A DNA stretch of 64,000 nt from Mycoplasmopsis arginini (GCF_900660725.1 NZ_LR215044.1:648141-712140), one strand, 5' to 3'; shown: positions 12,884 through 26,408, numbered from the stretch's first letter. Numbers and translations are program-made. Notes: generated by a model from the letters alone, not told the origin.

Positions 12884-14344
12884 TTATTTAATATTGGTTG
12901 TTTGCTCTGTTAAATGAATATCCATACTTTTTAGAGTTTCTTTATCAGATTCGCTTGATATTGTAGTTCGATGTAAATATAAACCAGAAAGTTTATTAAT
13001 TTGATCAAAAGCCTTTTTTGCAATAGATGATGTTTTAGCACTGATTGATAAAGCAAAAAGTGTTTCTTTTAAATCTAAGGATAAATCATTATAATGTAAT
13101 TCTCTTTTTAAATCTTGCGCTAATGAAATTGCCTCAGGATCTAAAACATCAATATTTTGTTCAATGTTTGCAAAATATTTTAGTGCATTTAAGATTGTTG
13201 CGCTGTTAGAATTTAAAAGATTTGATTCCTTACCAATAATTATTTTTTCCGCATTAATTTCAATTGCAGAACAAATTTTGTTATTTTTAAAACTAAATTC
13301 ATTAGCTGCTCTAATAGATTTTACAATGTTAGAATTTATATTATTGTTTTTTATAATCCTTGATAAACGATTAACATAACTTTTTGGAGTCTTATCTTGT
13401 TGATAATTCACTATTGTTTGGTAATATCTACGAATTATTTCTTTTTTAGCAGCAATTGATACAACATTATCATCTGTAATACAGAAACCAGCCATATTAA
13501 CACCCATATCAGTCGGCGACTTATATAATGAGCTTTTATAAATTGTATTTAATAATTTATTAAGTATTGGAAAAGCTTCTAAGTCCCTATTATAATTTGT
13601 GGCCTTAATTTTGTATGCTTTTAAATGAAATTCGTCAATCATATTAACGTCATTTAAATCAACGGTAGCCGCCTCATAAGCTAAATTGACCGGATGATTT
13701 ATTGGAAGATTTCAAATTGGAAATGTTTCAAATTTAGCATAGCCAGACTTAATTTGATTCTTATTATCATGATATAGTTGTGATAGAATTGCACTTAATT
13801 TTCCAGAACCTGGCCCAGGGGCGGTTACAACAATTAAATTCTTCCTTGTAATTGCATATTCATTTTTTCCAAAACCTTGTTCAGAAACAATCAAATCAAC
13901 GTCCTGAGGATAATTTTTTATACGATATTGTTTGATGACTTTAATGTTTAATTTCTCTAACTTGTGAATAAAAGTGGTAACTTCAGGTGAAGTTTCAAAT
14001 TGAGTAATAATGACATTATGTATTTCCAATTCATATTTTCTAAACTTCTTAATTAAGCGAAAGATGTCTTCTTCATAAGTTATGTTAATATCCGATCTTA
14101 ATTTTCGATTTTTAATATCTTGAGCAGAAATAACTAAAAGCATTTCAATATCTTCTTTAATTTTTAAAAGCATTTTTAGTTTTGAATCATGTTTAAAACC
14201 GGGAAGCACTCTGGATGCGTGAAAATCATTAAAAAGTTTTCCGCCAAATTCCATGTAAAGTTTATTACCAAATTTATTTATTCTTTTTTTAATTTCATTT
14301 GACTGCAAATTAATATATTTGTCATTATCAAATCCAATAACCAT
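12884..14344 (-). CDS. DUF1846 family protein
   Basis: This 486-residue soluble protein begins MVIGFDNDKYINLQS and carries the family's characteristic stretches: KLYMEFGGKLF with DFHASRVLPGF near residues 29-50, ITRKNLIVVTAPGPGSGKL near 166-184 with a phosphate-loop-like glycine run, and INHPVNLAYEAATVDLNDVNMID near 216-238. DUF1846 proteins occur in Firmicutes and mollicutes; their reaction is not established as far as I know. The GPGSGK segment suggests nucleotide or phosphate binding (inference). It shares a transcript with deoB and diverges from pyk across a 212-bp AT-rich region. Confidence 0.85.
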
Positions 14345-14526
14345 AAATATCCTCGTATATAAATTTATTTAATTCCTAAATAATTTTATATTAAATTCAT
14401 CTATATTAAGCAAAATGATAAAAAATGCTTTATTTTTAAAAGAAAAATTTATAAATTAATGATATATAAAAATACTTTTTTTACTTATAAACCAAATTAA
14501 GTGTAAAAATTAGAGTAAAATTTTTA

Positions 14527-14532
14527 TATACT
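14527..14532 (+). promoter_or_regulatory. Putative -10 box of pyk
   Basis: TATACT lies 24 bp before the pyk ATG, and AGAAAGG between them serves as ribosome site. It sits in the 212-bp divergent region between the DUF1846 gene and pyk. No clear -35 is visible. Confidence 0.45.
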
Positions 14533-14556
14533 ATAAAAAATTTAGAAAGGCAAATC

Positions 14557-15978
14557 ATGAAATTTAATGAACAAAGAACAAAAATTGTTGCAACGATAGG
14601 ACCATCAAGCGACAATTATGAAACAATGAAGGCTTTATTTGAAGCTGGAGTTACAACAATTAGAGCAAACTTTTCACATGGAACATTAGAAGACCATAAA
14701 AAGAAATTTGATTTAGCTCGAAAAATTTCTTTTGAATTAGATCGTCCTATTTCTCTAATGTTAGATACAAAAGGACCAGAAATAAGAGTTGGAAAAATGA
14801 AAGATGGAATTTGTTTAATTCCTGCTAATCATGAACTAACAATTAAAACAGATAAGAATTCATATGAAAATTTAATCGGTGATGAAAACACCATAACTGT
14901 TTCTTATCGTATGGATTTAGATGTTAATGAAGGAAATAAAGTTTTACTTGATGATGGTAAATTAGTAACTATTGTTAGAGAAGTAAAATCAGGCGAAGTT
15001 ATTGTAGAAACAATTAACTCACATAAATTGAAAACAAATAAAAGAGTCAATATTCCTGGAGTAGATTTTTCATTACCATTCTTATCACAAAAGGATATAG
15101 ATGACATTATTTGAGGCGCAAAATATAAAGTAGATTACATTGCAGCTTCATTTGTTAACAACGCTTCACAAGTTAAACAAATTAGAAAAATTTTAGACGA
15201 AAACAACGGACAACATATTCAAATTATTTCTAAAATTGAATCGCAAACTGCAATTAATAATATTGATGAAATTATTCGTGCTTCAGACGGAATAATGGTT
15301 GCTCGTGGAGATTTAGGTTTGGAAATACCTTTCTATGATGTTCCTTATTGACAAAAGAAAATTATTCGTGCAGCAAGAATTCAAGGTAAAGAAGTTATCG
15401 TTGCAACACAAATGCTTGATTCAATGGAAAATAATCCATTACCGACAAGAGCTGAAGTAACTGATGTTTATTACGCAGTGGAACTAGGTGCTGATGCAAC
15501 AATGCTATCTGGTGAATCAGCATCTGGAAAATATCCAGTTGAAGCAGTTAAGACAATGTCTAAAATTGCTAAAAGAGCCGAAAAAGAGTATTTCACTGAA
15601 TTATTCTATGAAAAACAACTACAAAAAGTTGCTAATGATCAAAACTCAAGAATGCTAATTGCTTATGAAGTTGCTTCAATCTTACAAAGTGGTGAATATA
15701 AGTTTGCTATTGTTCTTTCTCATAGTGGAAAATTATTAAAAGAAGTTGCTAAATATAGACCAAATGCTTTTATCGTTGGGGTAGTTAGTGATGATAAATT
15801 AGTTTGAAGTTATGGAATTACTGCCGGTGTATTTTGTGAAAAACATTCAGAAGCAGTAAGAGCCTTAATTAAATATAATCATGATGCAGGACGTCAAGTT
15901 TTAACTTCATACGGAGCTAAAAAAGGTGATAAATTTATTGTTGTAGATAGTTTAAATATCACTTCACACGAATATTAA
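14557..15978 (+). CDS. pyk: Pyruvate kinase
   Basis: This enzyme converts phosphoenolpyruvate and ADP to pyruvate and ATP, the last ATP-forming step of glycolysis. The 473-residue product begins [15 protein letters not shown] and has [18 protein letters not shown], the catalytic region [11 protein letters not shown] and [13 protein letters not shown], and the metal-site helix [21 protein letters not shown]. The C-terminal domain is the short form without the extra PEP-utilising domain seen in bacilli. Several TGA Trp occur. It is transcribed divergently from the DUF1846-deoB pair and appears monocistronic. Confidence 0.97.
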
Positions 15979-16069
15979 AATAAAGAATGAATGGTACTTC
16001 GCGTTAAGAGTGCTGTTTTATTTTTAAATGTTTATAATTAAAGTATAGGTGTGTAAAAAAATTGATGAT

Positions 16070-16101
16070 GTTCAAAATTAGTACACCACCTAATTTTGAA
16101 C
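16070..16101. repeat. Perfect 12-bp inverted repeat upstream of the NTase-M42 gene
   Basis: GTTCAAAATTAG and CTAATTTTGAAC flank TACACCAC, 72 bp before the fusion gene. No T run follows, so a terminator is unlikely. It may be an operator, a cruciform, or the terminal repeat of a lost insertion sequence. Confidence 0.6.
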
Positions 16102-16172
16102 ACCGCCATTAATATCATTTTTAATAAATCAATATGATATTAGAAACGTTACGTTCATAGTGAGGGACACAC

Positions 16173-17606
16173 ATGAAATTATCGAGCCATAATTTAGATG
16201 AAATAATAATTTTTTTATATGATAATATAAATAAATTCAATAAAAGATACAACAAGAAAATTAAAATTATAATAAAAGGATCTTGAGCCTTACAACATAA
16301 AGGATTGATTGATAGGAAACCGAACGACATTGATTTATGTTTTATAAACAACGAAAATCTTACTGATAAAAGAAAATTTATCAATTTTTTAGTGAAAGAA
16401 ATAGACGCTACTTTAATTAGAGAAGATGAAAATTTAATAACAATTAAAGATAAAAAATACGGAAAAATTGAATTTATTTTATTTGAACACATTGATAATC
16501 TTTTCTTAGAGAAAGTAAAAGAAACTGTATATATTGCTAATACAAATTTTTTAATAACTGGCAAAATATTAATGTTAAATTATGTAATGTCAAACTATTA
16601 TTTGCACGCTGATAAAAGAGAAAAAATTGAAACAACAATTAGAGATTTAATGTTTATTAATAAAAAAAATTCATTTATTGACGAATTTAATTCAAATAAA
16701 TTAGAACAGGTTATATTAAATTTAATAAATAACTCAGTTTTTATTTTCATATTTTACAAATATGATACTTTTTTATGATGAAATAAAGAATTTAATGATT
16801 ATGTTTTTGAAAACAATGAAATTAACACCTTTTTTAATAAAATCAAAAGTATATTTTTTGATATAAGCAAGAATAAAAAAATTATAAAATTTATTGATTT
16901 TAATAAAAAAATTATTAGATTATTCTTTGATGGAACAATAAATAAGGAATTTTTAAATATGTCTAATATCTCCCCGTCAGGTAATGAAAAATTATTTATT
17001 AATTCAATTATTAAAAATCCAACAAAAAAAAGTGGAGTTTTTAAGATTACAAACAATCATTCAAAAATTATTTTTAATGCTCACTGCGATGAAGTTATGG
17101 GTATTTTAATAAATAATTTCAACTTAATTCAAAGAAACAACGATAATAAAATAAACGTTCTTTTACTTAACCTTTTTAAGAAATGAATGAATATAAAATC
17201 TAATATAATTTTTAGTTGTTCCGAGGAGGTAAATCTCTCAGGAATTAAGGAATACAAGCAAACTATGTGCCCAGGTAGCTTTTTAGTAAATTTAGAGGTA
17301 TCTGAATTTGAAAAATGAGAAAATCATAATATTCTAATAAGAGTTTGTGATTATTTTACTGCTTACAATCCTGAAATTATTGACAGAGTTCAGAATAATT
17401 TCAATGAGTATAATATTCCGTATAAAATCACTTTTGGAAGTGGTTCTACAGACGTGACAGAAACGATTCAAAAAATTCCCTCAGTAACTATTTCGATTCC
17501 GGCAGATTCAATACATTCTATGGAATCTAAAATAAGTTTATTAAATATTATATATATGTTGCAAATTATTTATATTTTAGATACAGAGTTAAATGATGAA
17601 AAATAA
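16173..17606 (+). CDS. Nucleotidyltransferase-like domain fused to a compact M42-type peptidase
   Basis: The 477-residue product appears to have two domains. Residues ~1-190 look like a polymerase-beta-type nucleotidyltransferase: KGSWALQ at 35-41, then NDIDLCF with Asp52 and Asp54, as in AbiEii/MNT-like proteins. Residues ~260-477 resemble M42 aminopeptidases: SPSGNE, HCDEV (His304), DNK (Asp324), SEEV (Glu351/352), NLEVS (Glu375), GSTDVT and IPADSIHSMESK (His448). All five usual metal or catalytic positions seem filled. Only about 20 residues separate His304 from Asp324, where M42 enzymes carry a ~100-residue dimerisation domain, so that domain is absent. GAGGGA precedes the ATG. The 3' end overlaps the transporter gene. 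The role is unknown; a peptide-modifying or toxin-related task is only a guess. Confidence 0.7.
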
Positions 17607-18900
17607 AATTAAATATTCATCTTCTTTAGTTTTTTCAATGATTGGCTCTGAGGGTTTTAAATTAGCTACTGCTGTATATATTTATAAATTTACTAGTAGT
17701 TTTTGATTAGTTTCACTTTTATATTTATTAATACAGGTTCCAACTTTTATTTCTTATTTATTGAATAAAAAAATCACTGAACGTTGAAAATTAAAAAACA
17801 TTCTTTTTATTTGTGATCTATTAAGTTTATCAATTCTTGCAATTATTTTAATTAGTTCCTTTTTTGTTATTAAACAAAACACATCCCCTGGAGATGGTAA
17901 TACTAATTCATATTTTGTTTTTTCAATTTTTCTTTTGGTTATTAATGTTTTTTTAAATATTATTCATTCATTTAGATTCGTTGCTTTAAAATCGATTATA
18001 TATTATCTGTCGTCAAATAAAAAAGACATAAAGACATATAATTTTTTAACGGTGCTGTTAACGTCTACTTCAATATTATTAGGTGTTGCCTTATCGTTTG
18101 TTTTATTTTCAAAACTTCCATTTTGGTCAATAATCGTGTTTAATATGATCACTTATTTAATTTCGGGTATATTATACTTTAAATTAAAACCAAATGTAAA
18201 AGCACTAAACACTACAGCAGAGATTGAACAAAATAAAATAGCAAACTCTCTAGAAACAGTTAAAATTCAAACTAAAAGATATATTAAAAACATTTGAATT
18301 TATACAATAGCATGTAGTTTTATTATTGGAATATTTTTATTTCCACGAACAGTAGGAATGTCTCAATTTTTCAATGAAATTAAATTCGAAGCATCAAAAT
18401 CATCTTTTGTTTTAAATATTTCTTTTGCGGCATTTGGATTTGCTGGTAGTCTTATTTCCTTTTTAATAAAGGATAAAAACATTAAATTGATTTGAATTTT
18501 AATTCCAATTAATCTGCTATTTATAATGTTAATGCCTATTTTATTTTCAAATATGAATAATGTAGGTAAAAATATATTTTATTTATTATTACTTGGAATA
18601 CAACAATTTTTCTTTTCATTATTTCTAGCTATTTTTTATACAAATAGTTACCTATTTTTTAAAGAACAGCAATTCAAACAAAACACTATTTATACTCTTA
18701 TTTTTAGAATAATTTCCTCATCACTTGTCATTATATTACTAACATTAATAACAATAAAATTAGGATATTTTATAAGTTTCTTATTTTTTGCTTTATTTAT
18801 TATTAGCGCAAGTATTGTTATTTCAATAACTGAGTATAAAATTTATAAGTATAGAAAAAAATGAATTGATGAAGATAATTTAGCATCAACTTCAAAATAA
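17593..18900 (+). CDS. MFS-like multi-pass transporter
   Basis: The 435-residue product has about 12 hydrophobic helices, starting SSLVFSMIGSEGFKLATAV and ending in a charged tail after ITEYKIYKY. This resembles major-facilitator efflux proteins of the macrolide-efflux type often annotated in mollicutes. A central cytosolic loop at about residues 205-235 (KPNVKALNTTAEIEQ) divides two six-helix halves. Its ATG at 17593 (or 17596) overlaps the upstream fusion gene by 14 (11) bp, so the two are translationally coupled and probably act together, perhaps exporting or importing a peptide handled by the M42 domain (inference). The substrate cannot be told from sequence. Confidence 0.75.
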
Positions 18901-18912
18901 TTCTTAAAATAA

Positions 18913-18938
18913 AAATGACCTCTAAAAGACAGGGGTCA

Positions 18939-18941
<3 letters not shown>
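18913..18941. terminator. Bidirectional intrinsic terminator
   Basis: Stem AATGACCTC / GGGGTCATT (one G-T pair) between the convergent transporter gene and serS, with A and T tracts on either side. It overlaps the serS stop. Confidence 0.7.
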
Positions 18942-20213
<1,272 letters not shown>

Positions 20214-20333
20214 TTTCAATTCTCCATTTTAAAACTATCAATAATTGTATACTTTTTTTTACAAAAAAGTAAAATAGTTATTGTCTTTAAAAGTGGATAG
20301 GTGTCAAAAAAAATATAAAATGTCGCTTTGTGC

Positions 20334-20339
20334 TACAAT
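20334..20339 (+). promoter_or_regulatory. -10 box giving a leaderless recD2 mRNA
   Basis: TACAAT ends 9 nt before the ATG at 20349 and no Shine-Dalgarno is present. Transcription would begin within a few bases of the start codon. Confidence 0.5.
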
Positions 20340-20348
20340 TAAAAAGAT

Positions 20349-22628
20349 ATGAAGAGACAACATTCACAAGTAATTGGGATATTTGAAAAGAGATTATGAC
20401 AATCAAAAGATCGTAGAACATTGATTGTTGCTTTTCGTGTTCTTGAAAATGATAAAAATAATCCAGTTAATGTTAATTTATACAATTCTATATCAATAAC
20501 TATTAAAGATAATTTATTTGAAGAACTTAAAATTCAAGCTTATGATAAGACTTATGAAATAACAATTTATAAAAACGATTCATCAAAATATTCTGATAGT
20601 TATTTAATTAACTATGATTATCCACTTAAGATTGTTCAAAGTGAAATAACGAGCAATGAGTCTTTAAATTATATAAATCGAGTAATTAAGTTACCAATTT
20701 TTAAAGATGTGGAAAATATTAAGACCAATATTTTAATAAAGGAACTAGGAGAAAATGTTTTCCAAAGAATATACGATTCAAAAAAAATGTTTGGTCCTGA
20801 TTTTGGAATTGAAGAAGAAAAGTGAAACCAGTTTGTGAAAATAGTGAAAGACAATTATCAATATATAGTTGATATGACCCACTTATTTAAAATTAATGTT
20901 TCTTATTCAGGATGTAAATTAATTTTAAATAAATTCGATAGCTTAAAAAGTTTTTTAAATGAATATTTTGACAGTTTATATGATTTTTATTTTGATATTG
21001 ATGAAGACGAAAAAATAAAATTATCTGATATTGATAAGATAGTTAAAGAATATAATCCTACTTCACTATTTCAAAAGAATTCAACTTATTTATATTCTGT
21101 ACTTGAAGATTACTTTTTTAATTCCGGTAATACAAGAATAAAAAAAGAAGATTGTTACAAAATACTACTTGAATATTCTAAAGAAGAAAACCTTGTAACT
21201 AATATCGATCATTTTTATGATGCAATTAATTTGTTATTAGAAAAACGTCTTTTAGTTGAACTAGAGTATAATGATGGATCTTATTACACAACTCGTGACA
21301 CCATTTATATGGAAGAATATATTTTAAAACGTCTAGCTAATTTAAAGAAAAAAGAGAAAAGCAAAGCAAATATAATCTTTAGTATCCCTTCGAAATTTGA
21401 TGATAATCAAGCCAAAGCAATTAAAGCAGCTTTAACTAAAGACTTAGTTTTAATTACTGGAAACCCTGGAACAGGTAAAACATTAATAACTAATGAAATC
21501 ATTGATCAATTATTAGACAATTATCACGAAGAAGATGTTGCCATCTTAACGCCAACTGGAAGAGCAACAATAAATATTAATGCTAATCAAGAAAGAAAAA
21601 GAGCTCAAACAATTCATAGTTTCTTATGGTGAGATCAAGATACAAACAGATATTTTGTTAATGAAAATGCACCTTCTGATGTAAGCATTTTAATTATTGA
21701 TGAGTTTTCAATGGTTCCATTAGGTCTTTTTTATAAATTGTTAAAAGGAATTTCAAAATATACTTTAGAAAAAATCATATTAGTTGGTGATAAAGATCAA
21801 CTTCCAGCTATTGGTAGCGGTTATTTAATTAAAGACTTTATTGTAAATGATATTTTTGACACAATTGTGTTAAAGAAAATTTACCGTCAGGCAGGAAATT
21901 ATGAAATTGTAAATGATGCTTTAAAAATTAATGATGGACTTTTTCCCGAATTTAGTTCTAAAAACTCTCAATTTTATCCTACTAAAAGAAAAGATTTAAA
22001 ATACAAAATCATTGACAAAATTGAAGAACTTTTAGCAAAGGGATATGATAAAAAAGAAATTGCTGTTTTAAGTCCTATGTATAAGCATGAAACAGGAATA
22101 GATGAATTGAATGAAGTTTTATCTACTTATTTTAGAGAAAAAGAAAAACCTGAATTAGCGATATACCGTGATCGAATCCTAGCCTTAAACGATAAGATTA
22201 TAAATTTAAACAATGATTCTAAATTAAAGGTTTTTAATGGTGAAATAGGATACATTTCAAAATTTATTTATTCTACTGATTCTAAAAAAGAAAAAAAATT
22301 AACTCATGTAACAGTTGATTTTGATGGTAATGATAATAAATCTGTTACTTATTCAAGAAATTCTTTCCTTGAAAACACATATCCAGCTTACTGTACTAGT
22401 GTTCACAAATATCAAGGTAGCGAGTGTAAAGCTGTTATTGTTGTGTTATTTTCAGAGGCTAAAAGATTGATAAGTAAAAAATTAATTTACACAGCAATTA
22501 CAAGAGCAAAAGAGTATAGTGTTATTGTTGGAGAAAAAGAAGCCTTAGAGTTTGGAATTAATAATGATAATGATTCAAATAGAATAACTAATATTCGATA
22601 TTTATGACAAAAGAAATATAACAAGTAG
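20349..22628 (+). CDS. recD2: RecD2-like SF1B DNA helicase
   Basis: The 759-residue product is a RecD/TraA-family 5'-3' helicase acting in DNA repair without RecBC partners. The N-terminal ~330 residues hold a divergent OB/helical region. The motor has Walker A GNPGTGKT at 371-378, motif Ia ILTPTGRA, motif II ILIIDEFSMV (Asp451-Glu452), motif III LVGDKDQLPAIGSG and C-terminal motifs YCTSVHKYQGSE and IYTAITRAKEY. I chose the ATG at 20349 because it gives the full N-terminus (KRQHSQVIGIFEKRLW). There is no ribosome site, and a -10 box lies 9 nt upstream, so the mRNA looks leaderless. TGA Trp recur throughout. pth follows after 14 nt. Confidence 0.93.
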
Positions 22629-22642
22629 TAAAAAGGAGAAAT

Positions 22643-23197
22643 ATGAAACTAATTGTTGGTTTAGGAAACCCAGGAATTGATTATGAAAAAACTAGACACA
22701 ATGTCGGTTTTATGGTAATTGACAAACTATCTGAAAAACTAGAATGTCCCTTAAAAGAAAAAAAGTTTAATGGTATTTTTTATAAAGATAAGGATGTTAT
22801 TTTAGCAAAACCATTAACTTATATGAATAACAGTGGAGAATTTGTTAAAGCAATAGTTGAATATTATGATGTTTTAATTGATGATATTATTGTTGTTTAT
22901 GACGATATGGATACCGAATTAGGAAAAGTTACTATTCGTCAATCAGGATCTTCAGGTGGACACAATGGAATCAAAAGTATTATTCAACATTTAAATACTC
23001 AAGACATTAAACGCCTAAAAATCGGCATTGGTAGAAACGAGAATGCAATTAATTTTGTTTTAGGTAAATTCAGTTTTGCTGATTCAAAAATTATTGAGAA
23101 AGTTGTTGATGCCGCCGCTGATGCTTTAATTCAATTTATCGGAAATGATATTAGATATGTAATGAATAACTATTCAGGTAAAATCTATGGAAAATAA
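22643..23197 (+). CDS. pth: Peptidyl-tRNA hydrolase
   Basis: Pth recycles peptidyl-tRNA released during translation. The 184-residue product starts KLIVGLGNPG and has TRHNVGF (catalytic His20), KPLTYMNNSG, VVYDDMDTELG with catalytic Asp, and SGGHNGIKS. Length and motifs are standard. AAAAGGAG lies 6 nt before the ATG. Its last 11 bases overlap the tilS start, and the pth-tilS-ftsH order is the one common in Firmicutes and mollicutes. Confidence 0.98.
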   Translation: MKLIVGLGNPGIDYEKTRHNVGFMVIDKLSEKLECPLKEKKFNGIFYKDKDVILAKPLTYMNNSGEFVKAIVEYYDVLIDDIIVVYDDMDTELGKVTIRQSGSSGGHNGIKSIIQHLNTQDIKRLKIGIGRNENAINFVLGKFSFADSKIIEKVVDAAADALIQFIGNDIRYVMNNYSGKIYGK

Positions 23198-24128
23198 TTT
23201 TGAAAATTTAGAACAAAAATTTTTATTTGAATTTGAAAAAAATAATATAGATAAAAGTTCAACTTTTGTTTTGGGAATTAGTGGCGGTCCAGATTCAATG
23301 TGGTTGCTAAATTTAATGAAGAATTTAAATGTTATTGTTGCTTGTGTTAACTACAATAAAAGAAAAGATGCTTGAAATGATCAAAAAATTGTCGAAAATT
23401 TTTGTTCAAAAAATAATATAAAATGTGAAACATTAGTTTTGGATAAAAATCAAAAATATGATGGTAATTTTCAAAAAATTGCCCGTGATCAAAGATATGA
23501 TTTTTATCAAAAAATTTATAATAAATACAAAGCGTCAGCATTGATTTTAGCTCATCATAAAGATGATAATTTAGAAACTTATTTATTTCAAAAGCAAAGT
23601 AAAAGACAACCTAAAAATTACGGAATAGCTAATATTAATCAATTATTAGAAATGACTATTTTTCGTCCAATGATTAATTTATGGTTTAAGGATGAAATAT
23701 TAACATTTTGTAATTTCTTTAATATTCCGTACGCACTTGATTATACTAATTTTTTACCTATTTATACGAGAAATAAAATTAGAATAGAATTAAAAGAAAA
23801 AACAAAAATTGAAAAACAAAAACTTATTGATGAAATGAATTTTATAAATAAAGAATTAGAGCATAAAAATTTAATTGTTAAAGATAAATATTTAAATTTT
23901 AAAAACTCTGATTATAATTACAAATTATTAGATTTGGACTGTGAGTTTATTAATGAAATTTTGTTTGAATTTTTGCATGATAATATCGAAAATGTTAAAG
24001 TTTGTAAGAATAAACTAAATCTTTTTAAAAACTATATAAAGTCAACAAAAAATTTTAAGCATTTTAAAATTAACGACAAAAATTATGTTTATAAGCATCA
24101 AGGAAAATTAAAAGTAGATAAAATTTAA
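23187..24128 (+). CDS. tilS: tRNA(Ile)-lysidine synthetase
   Basis: TilS converts C34 of tRNA-Ile(CAU) to lysidine so that it reads AUA; it is essential. The 313-residue N-type PP-loop ATPase carries LGISGGPDSMW (PP-loop) near residues 29-39, LAHHKDDNLETYLFQ, and the arginine-containing YTRNKIRIEL segment. The C-terminal substrate domain of larger TilS proteins is reduced, as in other mycoplasmas. It starts inside the pth 3' end (11-bp overlap). One Trp near residue 63 is TGA. ftsH follows after 67 nt with its own ribosome site. Confidence 0.95.
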
Positions 24129-24195
24129 CTTTTAATCTATAATATAACATTATTAATTTTAATTAATATTTGATAAAACAAGAAAGGAGTTTTAT

Positions 24196-26394
24196 ATGAG
24201 TGCAAATAATCATTCTCCTAAACCAAAAGAAAAAAAATCAATTGGTTTATTTGGAGTAATTGGTATTTTCATTGGTGTGATTGCCTTAATTATTTTGATC
24301 TTAATCGCCGTTGATCAAATTAGAGCAGCCTCAATTAAATACGAAAATTTGAACTTTTTAGAAAAAGTTGTAAGAGAATCTACTAAAAGTATAAATGATG
24401 ACTTTTATATTTCACAGTGAATTGAAAATACTTACGGAGATACTTTAACTGTTACAGTTGTTGGTAAGGCCACGGATATTGGAAACATTTTAAATAATCC
24501 AAGTTATCCTTTTACATCGTATACTTTCACAATTAATTTAAGTGGTTTATTAGAAAGAGAATTGCCACAAGCGATGCTGAGTTGAACTGGCGCTTCAACA
24601 TATTATGGAGCAATTCAAAAAGCAATAACTGGTGATAATGGTGCGATGGGAAGCGTTATATCAACACCAATTCCTAAAGCAGGAATTTTTGATAAATATA
24701 TAAGTCCAGCAATTAATGTAATTTTCTTTGGAATTATTATTATTGCAATTATTTTTAGCCTTAAATCAATGGCTAAAAGAGGAATGGGCGGTGAATTTGG
24801 AATTGGGAATAAATCATTAGCTCAAAGAGTATATTCAGACAAGAAGTTTTCAGATATTGCCGGAAACGAGGAAGTTAAAGAGGAAGTTTTTGAACTTGTT
24901 GATTATTTAAAAAATCCTAAAAAATATGATGCAGCGGGAGCAAGAATTCCTAAGGGTATTTTATTAGGAGGCCCTCCAGGAACAGGTAAAACTTTAATTG
25001 CTAAAGCCACAGCAGGTGAAGCAAATGTTCCATTCTTCTTTATTTCAGCCTCAAACTTTGTTGAAATGTTTGTTGGTCTTGGTGCTAAACGTGTTAGAGA
25101 TATGTTTGAAGATGCAAGAAAACATGCTCCAGCAATTATTTTTATTGATGAATTAGATGCTGTAGGTAGATCAAGAGGGGCCGGAATTGGTGGTGGAAAT
25201 GACGAGAGAGAACAAACACTAAACCAATTATTAGTTGAAATGGATGGTATCAAAGAAAATAGCGGTGTCTTAATAATGGCTGCCACAAATAGAACTGACG
25301 TTTTAGACCCAGCCTTATTAAGACCAGGTCGTTTTGATAGAACAATCACCGTTGGATTACCAGATATTAAAGAAAGAGAAGCAATTTTAAAATTACACTC
25401 TAGAGGAAAAAGAATTGATAATTCAATTAATTTTGCTCAACTTGCAAGAAGAACACCAGGCTTTTCAGGGGCGCAACTTGAAAATGTAATTAATGAAGCT
25501 TCTTTATTAAGTGTTAGAGAAAAAAGCGAATTTATAACATTGGATCAAATTGATGAAGCAATTGATAGAGTAATGTCAGGACCTGCTAAAAAATCAAGAA
25601 CAATTTCTGAAAAAGAAAACATTGCTGTAGCTTATCACGAAGCCGGACATGCTGTTGTTGGTTTAAAAATTAAAGGTGGAAACAAAGTGCAAAAAATTAC
25701 TATTATTCCACGTGGTCAAGCGGGCGGATATAATTTAATGATGCCTGAAGAAGAAAAATACAATCATTCTAAATCTGAATTATTAGCAATTATTACATCA
25801 TTTATGGGTGGCCGTGTTGCTGAAGCAATTATTTACGGAAAAGATAATGTTTCAACTGGTGCTAGCGATGACATAGCTAAAGCTACAAATATTGCTCGTA
25901 AAATGGTAACAGAATGAGGTTTATCAGATCTAGGTCCTATTAAATATGAAGAAGATACTTCTAATCCATTTTTAGGTAGAGACTATATGAAAAATGCTTC
26001 ATTTTCAAGTAAAATTGGACAAGAAATTGATGAAGAAATTAGAAAGATTATTTTAACCGCAGAAAAAAATGCGCACAAAATTATTTCGGAAAATCGTCAA
26101 TTACTAGAATTAATTAAAGATGCTTTAATTATAAAAGAAACAATTGTCGCCGAAGAAATTGAATATATTGCAGAACATATGAAATTACCAGAAAATCTAA
26201 CTCAAACCAAAGAAACATTAAAAGAAGAATATTCAGAAAAAGATTTTAATATTTTATTTAATGAAGTGTCTGGTCAAAAAAATATTTTTGAAGATAAATA
26301 TAAAAAAGATCTCGAAAAAGAACTAGCTAAACATTCCGTTTCTGACAATGAAGAAGATAAAGAAACAAAAGAAAGCAAAGAAGAATCAGACTAA
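24196..26394 (+). CDS. ftsH: ATP-dependent zinc metalloprotease FtsH
   Basis: FtsH is a membrane-anchored hexameric AAA protease that removes damaged membrane and short-lived soluble proteins. The 732-residue protein has a first membrane segment at about residues 15-38, an external domain to about 165, and a second segment near 170-190. These are followed by Walker [10 protein letters not shown] at 258-266, Walker [10 protein letters not shown], the [21 protein letters not shown], and the zinc site HEAGH at 481-485. The C-terminal tail is acidic and Glu/Lys-rich. AGAAAGGAG precedes the ATG. A terminator follows, so this closes the pth-tilS-ftsH cluster. Confidence 0.98.
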
Positions 26395-26408
26395 AATTAA
26401 TAATTTAG

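Noticed and set aside
16121..16564. 147-codon minus-strand frame
   Set aside because: It is antisense to the nucleotidyltransferase domain; the plus frame has the conserved motifs and the ribosome site.
24903..25349. 148-codon minus-strand frame inside ftsH
   Set aside because: It is antisense to the conserved AAA domain and its composition is a shadow of that strand; no ribosome site.
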